Origin: an uncultured Bacteroidales bacterium
GTDB lineage: Bacteria > Bacteroidota > Bacteroidia > Bacteroidales > UBA932
Direction of reading: 5' to 3'
NCBI GenBank assembly: GCA_946405485.1
Contig: CAMJHJ010000039.1
Span: 1-13,643, forward strand
Length of the DNA stretch: 13,643 nucleotides
In this document: positions 6,959-13,643 of the stretch, piece after piece
How positions within the stretch are numbered: the stretch's first letter is position 1
How the letters are laid out: each line of letters opens with the position of its first letter
The notes under the pieces: model-generated
What the model was told of the DNA's origin: nothing
What the model saw: only the letters and a program-made list of their open reading frames with translations
The model's database searches: none
Made by a program: the position numbers and the translations under genes

Positions 6959-9900
6959 ATGAAAAATCCAGCAAAGAAACTTGTTCTTGCGCTGCTCGGC
7001 CTGACAGCGGCCCTGTCCCTGTCCGCCCAGACGACCATCAAGGGCGTCGTGTCGGATGAGAACGGAGAGCCCCTGATGGGAGCCGGAGTTTTCGTTGAGG
7101 GGACCACGATCGGCGTGGTGACCGGACTCGACGGAGACTACGTCCTGACCGTTCCGGCAGATGCGAAGAACCTTGTGTTCTCCTTCATCGGGCTGAGTGA
7201 CCAGACCGTTCCGATCAACGGACGTACGGAAATCGACGTCACGATGAAAGAAGATGCGAACTTCCTCGACGAAGTGGTCGTCGTCGGTTATGCGACGGTT
7301 TCCCGCCGCGACGTGATGGGTTCCGTATCCTCGGTCAACAACGAGGCCCTGACCCAGGTCCCGGTGGCATCCGTTACCGAGGCGATGTCCGGTAAGATGG
7401 CCGGTGTCCAGATCACGACGACGGAAGGTGACCCTGATGCGGACGTCAAGATCCGTGTCCGTGGTTCCGGTTCCATCACCCAGGACAGCAGCCCGCTCTA
7501 CATCGTGGACGGCTTCCCGATGGAGTCCATTTCCGACATCCCGGCTTCTGACATCCAGTCCATCGACGTTTTGAAGGACGCTTTCTCGACGGCTATCTAT
7601 GGTAGCCGCGGTGCGAACGGTGTCGTCATCGTGACGACCAAGAGCGGTAAGGAAGGCAAGATCCAGGTCAACTTCAACGCTTATGCGGGCATCAAGACGA
7701 TGGCCAACAAGTATGCCTTCGTTCCGCAGAATGCCTATGACTTCGTCCGGACCCAGTATGAGTATGCCCTGCGCAGGGATCAGGTTTCCAGCTATGAATC
7801 CCGCTATGGCTCTTTCTCAGACATCGATCTGTACAAGGGGCTGGCGACCAACGACTGGATCGACCAGGTATTCGGCCGTACGGGCCACAACATGTCCGCC
7901 AACGTGACGGTTTCCGGTGGTTCCGAGCTGTTCAAATGGACGCTGGGCTACTCCCACCTGGACGAAACCGCCATCATGGTCGGTTCTGATTTCGCGCGTA
8001 ACAACCTTAACTTCAAGGGCCAGTTCACGCCGACGAAGAAGATCCTCTTCGACGTGAACGTACGCTATTCCAACACCCTGGTCACCGGTGCCGGTGCGAA
8101 TGCCATCAACGACAAGGGCTCCACTTCGCAGTCCCGCCTGAAGAACTCCATCGTGTATTCCCCGATCCCGGCCGAGTCCGTGATGAGTGATACGGATGTG
8201 GAAGAGGACTACAACAGTTCCGTCAACCCGCTGATCGCCATCGCAGACAGCGACAGCAAGCAGAACCGTACCCAGTGGACGGCCAACGGCGCTTTCCAGT
8301 GGACGATCATCGACAATCTGAAACTGCGCCTGGAAGGCGGTCTGGACGAGTATCGCCGGACCGACAATAAATTCTACGGCCTGACTTCCTACTATGTCCG
8401 CAACAACGTGCTGCCGGGCTTCAATTACAACCCTGCCGCCGAGTGGATTGACCAGACCCGCCGCAAACTCCGCAATACCAACACCTTGTCCTACAACTTC
8501 AAGAAACTTCTTCCGGAGGATCACAAGTTGGATGTCCTGGTCGGTACGGAGTATATCGTAGCCAAATCCAACACCTTCGATGCGGTGATGGACGGTCTGC
8601 CGGACTTCTTCGATTCATCCATGGCCTGGCATTTCCTCGCTTCCGGCGAAGCGCCGCATTCGATCGGCAACTCATACGCCAATGATGACAAGATCCTGTC
8701 CTTCTTCGGCCGTGTCAATTACATGCTGAAAGACAAGTATCAGTTCTCCGCCACGATGCGTGCGGACGGATCGTCCAAGTTCACCCGTGGCAACCGCTGG
8801 GGTTATTTCCCTTCGGCCGCCGTGTCCTGGAGGATCTCCGGTGAGGATTGGATGGAGAATACCCGCGGTTGGCTGGATAATCTGAAACTGCGTTACTCCT
8901 TCGGTACGGCCGGTAACAACAACATTCCTTCCGGCAAGACCCTGCAGGAGTATTCTGCCAACAGTTCTTCCTGGATGAGCCAGGGTTCTGTCTGGTGGGG
9001 CGCCAGCACGGATATGCCCAATGAGAACTTGAAGTGGGAGACCACTTATTCTCATAACCTTGGCTTGGATTTCAGTTTCTTCAACAGCCGCCTCTATGGA
9101 AGCCTGGAAGTTTATCAGGCTGACACGAAAGACCTGTTGATCCGCTTCCCGGTCAACGGTTCCGGATACAATTATCAGTTCCGCAACCTCGGTTCCATCC
9201 GCAACCGCGGTATCGAACTGACCCTTGGCGGCGCGCTTCTGCGTTCCAAGAATTATGGCCTGAACCTGGATGCCAACATCGCTTTCAACCAGAACCGGGT
9301 TACCAACCTGGGCGGACTGGACCGCATCACGGCCAACGCCAACATGTTCTCTTCCGAAATCACCTACGACTTCGCCGTTACCGAAGGACGTCCGCTGGGT
9401 GATGTCTATGGCTATGTCACGGATGGCATGTATACGGTCGATGATTTCACCTATGATCCTGCGACCAACGTGTGGACCCTGCGCCAGGGTATTCCGGATG
9501 CCGCTACGATCACGGGTTACACTTCGATCCCCGGCGCCATGAAGCTCAAGGACGTCAGCGGACCGGACGGTGTGCCGGATGGTTCCATCAACGAAAACGA
9601 CATTACCCTGATCGGCAACGTGCAGCCGCTCTTCACCGGCGGTTTCTCCCTCTCCGGCTATCTGTATGGCTTCGACATGAGCGCCAACTTCACCTATAGC
9701 TACGGCAACAAGGTCTACAACGCCAATAAACTGGACTTCACCACGATCCGTGGCGTCTATGGACAGAATGTCATCGAGGCCATGTCCCCTGACAAGCGCT
9801 GGACCAATGTGGATTGGACGACGGGTGAGATGATTACGGATGTGGACAGGCTCCGTCAGGTCAATGCGGGCAAGACGATGTGGGCGCCGTACAATACGAG

Positions 9901-10654
9901 GCGTATCATGCAGTCCTATGCCCTGGAAGATGCTTCCTATCTGCGTCTGGCCAACCTGACGGTGGGTTATACCTTCCCGGAGGCTCTGACGCAGAAGATC
10001 AATATTTCCAAGCTCCGCATTTATGCGACGGCCAACAATGTCTTCGTGCTGACTCCTTATTCCGGTTATGATCCGGAAGTGGATACCCGCAGCTCTTCTT
10101 CCAACCACCTGACTCCGAACGTGGACTACTCCGCCTATCCGAAGAGCCACAGTCTTGTCTTCGGTGTCAACCTGACCTTCGGCGCCGGCGGTTACAGCCC
10201 GGCCAAGGCTGCCGCGGAAGTCGCGCAAGCCAAGGAAATCATCAAGGAGGTCATCAAGGAGAAGATTGTCGAGAAACCCGTCGTAAAGGAAGTCGTCAAG
10301 GAGGTCAAGGTCCCCGTTGGCGCTACGCTTGCCGGCAGCTACGAGGATGACCTGTTCTTCCTCATCGGCAAGGCCGAACTCCGTCCCGAAGAGGCCTTCA
10401 AGCTGGGCCAGATCTGCCAGATCCTGAAGGACAATCCGGAGGCCAAGATCGCCATCACCGGTTATGCCGACAGCGGCACCGGCACGAGCGACATCAATAT
10501 GACCCTTTCCCAGCAGCGTGCCGCCGTCGTGGCGAACATGCTCAAGAAGGCCGGCATCGCAGCCAGCCGTATCACCTCCGCCGCCGCGGGCACCGACAAG
10601 GACATCTCCAAGAGCCCTGAGTCCAACCGTGTCGCCGTCTGTATTGTCAAATAA
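6959..10654 (+). CDS. SusC/RagA-family TonB-dependent receptor with C-terminal OmpA-like domain
   Basis: A 1231-residue outer-membrane importer for pectin oligosaccharides, paired with the following SusD. After a signal peptide ending near LSLSAQ come a carboxypeptidase-regulatory-like domain (about 25-100), the TonB-box-like DEVVVVGYA (Asp104 onward), the plug (about 112-230, with SPLYIVDGFP, DIQSIDVLKDA and YGSRGANGVVIVTTK), and the 22-strand barrel region ending at HSLVFGVNLTF (Phe1074). Most family members stop there. This one continues without a frame break through a Lys/Glu/Val-rich linker (about 1088-1115) into an OmpA-type domain (about 1125-1231) with GYAD (Asp1171), LSQQRA (Arg1187) and a terminal SNRVAVCIV strand. 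Asp and Arg match the positions that bind diaminopimelate in OmpA proteins, with one extra residue between them. The extension would lie in the periplasm and could anchor the transporter to peptidoglycan; that role is inference. Confidence 0.93.
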   Translation: MKNPAKKLVLALLGLTAALSLSAQTTIKGVVSDENGEPLMGAGVFVEGTTIGVVTGLDGDYVLTVPADAKNLVFSFIGLSDQTVPINGRTEIDVTMKEDANFLDEVVVVGYATVSRRDVMGSVSSVNNEALTQVPVASVTEAMSGKMAGVQITTTEGDPDADVKIRVRGSGSITQDSSPLYIVDGFPMESISDIPASDIQSIDVLKDAFSTAIYGSRGANGVVIVTTKSGKEGKIQVNFNAYAGIKTMANKYAFVPQNAYDFVRTQYEYALRRDQVSSYESRYGSFSDIDLYKGLATNDWIDQVFGRTGHNMSANVTVSGGSELFKWTLGYSHLDETAIMVGSDFARNNLNFKGQFTPTKKILFDVNVRYSNTLVTGAGANAINDKGSTSQSRLKNSIVYSPIPAESVMSDTDVEEDYNSSVNPLIAIADSDSKQNRTQWTANGAFQWTIIDNLKLRLEGGLDEYRRTDNKFYGLTSYYVRNNVLPGFNYNPAAEWIDQTRRKLRNTNTLSYNFKKLLPEDHKLDVLVGTEYIVAKSNTFDAVMDGLPDFFDSSMAWHFLASGEAPHSIGNSYANDDKILSFFGRVNYMLKDKYQFSATMRADGSSKFTRGNRWGYFPSAAVSWRISGEDWMENTRGWLDNLKLRYSFGTAGNNNIPSGKTLQEYSANSSSWMSQGSVWWGASTDMPNENLKWETTYSHNLGLDFSFFNSRLYGSLEVYQADTKDLLIRFPVNGSGYNYQFRNLGSIRNRGIELTLGGALLRSKNYGLNLDANIAFNQNRVTNLGGLDRITANANMFSSEITYDFAVTEGRPLGDVYGYVTDGMYTVDDFTYDPATNVWTLRQGIPDAATITGYTSIPGAMKLKDVSGPDGVPDGSINENDITLIGNVQPLFTGGFSLSGYLYGFDMSANFTYSYGNKVYNANKLDFTTIRGVYGQNVIEAMSPDKRWTNVDWTTGEMITDVDRLRQVNAGKTMWAPYNTRRIMQSYALEDASYLRLANLTVGYTFPEALTQKINISKLRIYATANNVFVLTPYSGYDPEVDTRSSSSNHLTPNVDYSAYPKSHSLVFGVNLTFGAGGYSPAKAAAEVAQAKEIIKEVIKEKIVEKPVVKEVVKEVKVPVGATLAGSYEDDLFFLIGKAELRPEEAFKLGQICQILKDNPEAKIAITGYADSGTGTSDINMTLSQQRAAVVANMLKKAGIAASRITSAAAGTDKDISKSPESNRVAVCIVK
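10181..10651 (+). other. OmpA-like C-terminal extension of the SusC gene, with charged linker
   Basis: This segment encodes residues 1075-1231, beyond the normal end of a SusC barrel. The first part is a short glycine-rich turn and an alanine-rich helix. Then comes a repeating Lys-Glu-Val/Ile stretch such as EVIKEKIVEKPVV, built from near-repeats of the codon run ATCAAGGAG / GTCAAGGAG. Similar linkers precede OmpA domains in Bacteroidota outer-membrane proteins. The last 107 or so residues carry OmpA motifs. Base composition and codon style look the same as in the rest of the gene, so there is no sign of a recent join. Confidence 0.8.
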
Positions 10655-10656
10655 TT

Positions 10657-10662
10657 AAAGGA
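10657..10662 (+). promoter_or_regulatory. Shine-Dalgarno deciding the SusD start
   Basis: AAAGGA lies only 2 nt before the ATG at 10665 but 8 nt before the in-frame ATG at 10671. The second ATG, giving a protein beginning MKKYISILF, is therefore the better-spaced start. It is the clearest ribosome-binding site among the genes here. Confidence 0.5.
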
Positions 10663-10664
10663 CG

Positions 10665-12659
10665 ATGAATATGAAAAAATATATTTCCATCCTTTTCGCT
10701 GTCGTTCTTGCCGCTTCCTGCAATGTGATGGACAACGCCCTGGAGGCTCCGTCCCAGTCCGCTTATGCCGAGGATGTCGTGTTCTCCAATTACACGCTGG
10801 CTGAATACAATGTCTTCGGTATCGGTGAAGTCTGTGGCCACACCAATTCTTACCGCGGCCGTATCCACCTTTTCTATGGCATGAACACGGACCTGGAGAC
10901 CTATAGCTCCAACTCCGCCGGCTCTGCCGACAATGCGCTGGAATCCGTCGAGATCCGTGTCCGGATGGCGGAATACAATGACGCCCCCAACAACACCCAG
11001 ATGAGCACCGCCACCAACGCTTATAATGAGCTGGTGACCGGTATCGAACGGGCCAACCTCTGTATCCGGGGTTTGCGTACCTATGGAGACATCGAGAACG
11101 ATGCCGACATGGCTTATCTCCTCGGTGAGGCCCTGACCTATCGGGCATTTTACTATTTCGAACTGATCAAGATGTGGGGTGAAGTCCCGCTCCGTACCGA
11201 TCCTGTCTCCGGAGAGACGATCTACATCGGCAAGTCGGACCGTGACGAGATCTATAAAGTGATCCTCGCGGACCTGGACGAGGCCTGCAATTACCTGTAT
11301 TGGCCGGATGAGAAACCGCAGACGGTCCGCCGCGACCGGATGAACAAGGCTTTCGCCAAGGGCCTGTATGCCCGCGTCGCCCTGTCGGCGGCCGGTTGGG
11401 CATGGCGTCCGGACGAGGGTAAGGTCAACACAGGGAACAACGGTTCTCTCCGTCTGACCACCGATCCCGAACTCTCCGCCTCCGTCCTGTATCCCAAGGC
11501 CTTGCAGCACCTCAAGGATGTCATCGGTTCCGGTACTGCCTCCCTGGCTTCCGACTACACGGAGTTCTGGAAGAAGTTCAACAATTCCGAACATCTGACC
11601 GGCGTACCGGAAGTCCTCTGGGTGATCCCGTTCAGCGACTCCCGCGGACGCTGGAACTACACGCACGCCTACCCTCATTCGGCCGGCGGTCCTTTCATCA
11701 CCAACAATTCCGGCCGTGGCGGCAGCAGCCTCCCGACAGCCAACCTGTGGTTCAAGTATGACCAGAACGACTCCCGCCGCGACCTGACCGTCGTCAACAT
11801 GCGTTGGAATGGCGAGGAACAGGCTTGGGAGCTCCGCGGTGCCGTCAACTATTGGTTCTGGGGCAAATACCGCTTCGAGTGGATGATCAACACTCCGTAC
11901 AACGGCGGCAACGATGACGGTGTCAAGCCGATTGTCATGCGTTATTCAGACATATTGCTGATGGCGGCCGAACTCGCTGCTTACGAAGGCGAACTCAACA
12001 ATGCGCAGAACTACCTCGCGCAGGTCCGCAATCGTGCGATGGCCGGCAAGACGGCGACCAAGTATGTCGCTCCTTCCGCCCTGACCCTGGGCAGCGCCTC
12101 TTCCGACGGTTCCGGCATGGAGGCCGATCACGCCAATCCGAACACGATCCTCGGCGCCATCTTCCAGGAACGTGCCCTCGAGTTTGCCGGCGAGTTCCTC
12201 CGCAAGCAGGACCTGATCCGCTGGAAACTCCTCAAGACCGCTCTCGACGAGGCGAGCGCCGATATCGAGGCATTGGCCACGATGACCGGACCTTACGCTG
12301 CCTACGCAGCCTATGCTTCCGACAAGGAGAAGGATGGCCGCGAGTACAAGGCGTATCCGCTCTATTGGAGGGAAGACCACGCCCGTCAGCGCATCATCTT
12401 CTACGGCTTGGATCCGGATGAGATCGGTAAGGCTCCCGCGGATTATTCCGTGATCGAGCCCAATGGCTGGAAGGTCCAGGAGAGTTACATCAGCACTGAG
12501 GCTTTCCGCAATTCCACTACGGGCAATTACACCTTCAACTGCCTCTATCGCAACGCCTTCGACGACCCGTATCCGCGCTCCGTCTGGCCGATGTATGCCG
12601 CCACGATGAACGCGATGCAGGGTGCCCTGGTCAATGATTATGGTTATGCCCAGTACTAA
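10665..12659 (+). CDS. SusD/RagB-family pectin-oligosaccharide-binding lipoprotein
   Basis: A 664-residue SusD-like surface lipoprotein that would form the lid of the SusC transporter and bind pectin fragments. The lipobox is LAASC with Cys19 counted from the first Met. The TPR-rich N-terminal half contains the usual helices ANLCIRGLRTYGD, LLGEALTYRAFYYFELIKMW with GEVPLRTDP, and DRMNKAFAKGLYARVALSA. The C-terminal half contains PIVMRYSDILLMAAELAAY, NYLAQVRNRA, and FQERALEFAGEFLRKQDLIRW, a characteristic SusD signature. It is somewhat longer than many SusD proteins (about 500-600). The gene follows SusC after 10 nt. The start may be the ATG at 10671, which has better Shine-Dalgarno spacing; the difference is two residues. 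Ligand specificity is inferred from the neighbouring enzymes, not from binding residues. Confidence 0.93.
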   Translation: MNMKKYISILFAVVLAASCNVMDNALEAPSQSAYAEDVVFSNYTLAEYNVFGIGEVCGHTNSYRGRIHLFYGMNTDLETYSSNSAGSADNALESVEIRVRMAEYNDAPNNTQMSTATNAYNELVTGIERANLCIRGLRTYGDIENDADMAYLLGEALTYRAFYYFELIKMWGEVPLRTDPVSGETIYIGKSDRDEIYKVILADLDEACNYLYWPDEKPQTVRRDRMNKAFAKGLYARVALSAAGWAWRPDEGKVNTGNNGSLRLTTDPELSASVLYPKALQHLKDVIGSGTASLASDYTEFWKKFNNSEHLTGVPEVLWVIPFSDSRGRWNYTHAYPHSAGGPFITNNSGRGGSSLPTANLWFKYDQNDSRRDLTVVNMRWNGEEQAWELRGAVNYWFWGKYRFEWMINTPYNGGNDDGVKPIVMRYSDILLMAAELAAYEGELNNAQNYLAQVRNRAMAGKTATKYVAPSALTLGSASSDGSGMEADHANPNTILGAIFQERALEFAGEFLRKQDLIRWKLLKTALDEASADIEALATMTGPYAAYAAYASDKEKDGREYKAYPLYWREDHARQRIIFYGLDPDEIGKAPADYSVIEPNGWKVQESYISTEAFRNSTTGNYTFNCLYRNAFDDPYPRSVWPMYAATMNAMQGALVNDYGYAQY

Positions 12660-12665
12660 ACATCG

Positions 12666-13643
12666 ATGAATATGAACAAGATATATAAATCCCTGATCTT
12701 ACTTCTGGGTATCGGCACGGCCCTTGTCGCCTGCCGGACCTTGGATCCGCTGGTCGAAGAGATCGACTACGACCGGGTCCTGACACCCTTGAAGTTCGAA
12801 GCCGAGGTGGTTCCTTCCACCGGTACGGATGTCGTCTTCTCCTGGCAGAAGATGGTCAATGCGGAAGGTTATGAACTTGAAATCTATGAACAGACCGACG
12901 GTTCCAAGGAAGTCACTCCGGAGAGCAACGGTACCAAAGTCGGCGAGACCTATATCCTGGCTGCCGATGAGAATCCCTACACGGTCTATGGACTGGAGGT
13001 GGACAAATCCTATTATGCCCGTATCCGCGGCATCAACAGCACTGTCGCTACCTCCAACTGGGCTTATCTGGAGAAGACTTTCTCCACGTCGGCTGTCCGC
13101 ACTTCCCTCAATCCCGTGGTCAAGGAGCGCACGAGTTCGTCCGTGACGCTGGCCTGGGATAAGGCTTCCGACAAGGAAGACCTGACCAGCGTGCAGGTCG
13201 AGACGGTCGTCGGTGACGGTGAAGGCAAGAAAGTCACCCTCAGCGCCGACCAGATCTCTGCGGCTTCCGCGACGATCGACGGCCTGGATCCCGCCCGCGA
13301 ATATCGTTTCACCCTGCTGTTCGGCAAGGCCGGCAAACGCGGCAGCGTGACGGCATTCACCCGTCCCGTCCTGGACGGCGTCAACACCGTCTATACGGCC
13401 GGTGAAATCTACAACGCCATCAACAATCAGGAAGGCACGGTCAAGCTCCTGCTTGCCTATTCCGATGCCGGCATTGACATGATGGATGCCTATCCGGATC
13501 CGGCCGTGAAGCTCGTCACGGTCAAGGGCGATGTCTCTCTCTATGGCGATGCTACCGCCGAGGGCAAGAAACCCGCCATCAAGACCTTGGTCTTCAACCT
13601 GGCTTCCGGCGCATCGGTCCTCCATCTGGAAGACCTCGTGCTG
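12666..13643 (+). CDS. Surface lipoprotein with two FN3-like domains and start of a DUF4957-like region (3' end outside window)
   Basis: The frame is open from the ATG at 12666 to the right edge (326 codons, no stop). The leader ends in the lipobox LVAC, with Cys23 from the first Met (Cys21 if the in-frame ATG at 12672 is used). Residues about 35-135 look like an FN3 domain (VVFSWQKMVNAEGYELEIYE, then YARIRGINS), and about 140-235 like a second (SVTLAWDKAS, then LDPAREYRFTLLFG). From about residue 238, TVYTAGEIYNAINN and LVTVKGDVSLYGD resemble the start of the beta-helical DUF4957 region found in lipoproteins that follow SusD in pectin loci. I infer a surface glycan-binding role. Some beta-helix proteins are lyases, so an enzyme is possible. 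It follows SusD after 6 nt without a clear Shine-Dalgarno, so it is probably in the same operon. Confidence 0.75.
   Translation, partial: MNMNKIYKSLILLLGIGTALVACRTLDPLVEEIDYDRVLTPLKFEAEVVPSTGTDVVFSWQKMVNAEGYELEIYEQTDGSKEVTPESNGTKVGETYILAADENPYTVYGLEVDKSYYARIRGINSTVATSNWAYLEKTFSTSAVRTSLNPVVKERTSSSVTLAWDKASDKEDLTSVQVETVVGDGEGKKVTLSADQISAASATIDGLDPAREYRFTLLFGKAGKRGSVTAFTRPVLDGVNTVYTAGEIYNAINNQEGTVKLLLAYSDAGIDMMDAYPDPAVKLVTVKGDVSLYGDATAEGKKPAIKTLVFNLASGASVLHLEDLVL

Noticed and set aside
10225..10315. AAGGAG-type near-repeats as a tandem DNA repeat or recombination site
   Set aside because: They encode an in-frame Lys/Glu/Val linker with diverged codons. The periodicity is explained by the protein sequence.
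1..13643. tRNA, rRNA, CRISPR arrays, insertion sequences or attachment sites
   Set aside because: Coding sequence fills almost the entire window. I saw no repeat-spacer pattern, transposase motif, terminal inverted repeats or RNA-gene signature in the few short gaps.

Overview
The window is most of a pectin (homogalacturonan) polysaccharide utilisation locus from a member of the Bacteroidota, probably of the order Bacteroidales. The evidence is a SusC/SusD pair, surface-type lipoprotein signals on most of the secreted proteins, and a promoter matching the Bacteroidota TTTG-N19-TAnnTTTG pattern. GC content is in the high fifties by eye, which is high for Bacteroides itself and fits better with one of the GC-rich gut or rumen Bacteroidales lineages. 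The lineage is inference only.

Layout, all on the plus strand: (1) 1-689, the C-terminal two thirds of a 2-keto-3-deoxygluconate kinase, cut by the left edge. (2) 690-760, the only sizeable intergenic gap, with one clear promoter and an 18-bp perfect palindrome overlapping its -33 element; 15 bases of this site recur exactly 140 bp downstream, inside the first enzyme gene. (3) 761-6922, four secreted enzymes joined by three successive 4-base ATGA overlaps: a GH28 polygalacturonase lipoprotein, a periplasmic two-domain CE12 acetylesterase-CE8 pectin methylesterase, a GH105 unsaturated uronyl hydrolase lipoprotein, and an FN3-PL1 pectate lyase lipoprotein. (4) 6959-12659, a SusC-like TonB-dependent receptor and its SusD-like partner. 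(5) 12666-13643, the start of a surface lipoprotein with two FN3-like domains and the beginning of a DUF4957-like region, cut by the right edge.

Inferred working scheme: the surface pectate lyase and polygalacturonase cut homogalacturonan, SusD and the last lipoprotein bind it, and SusC imports the oligosaccharides. The CE12-CE8 protein strips acetyl and methyl esters, GH105 removes the unsaturated uronic acid from lyase products, and the cytoplasmic KDG kinase catalyses a late step in metabolism of that sugar. No regulator gene lies in the window, but the paired operator-like palindromes resemble LacI-family sites.

The most unusual item is the SusC protein. After its terminal beta-strand (about residue 1074) it continues in frame through a Lys/Glu/Val-rich linker into a complete-looking OmpA-type peptidoglycan-binding domain ending at residue 1231. 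Topologically this would place a cell-wall anchor in the periplasm on a nutrient importer. The second notable item is the pair of identical palindromes, a possible looping repressor arrangement.
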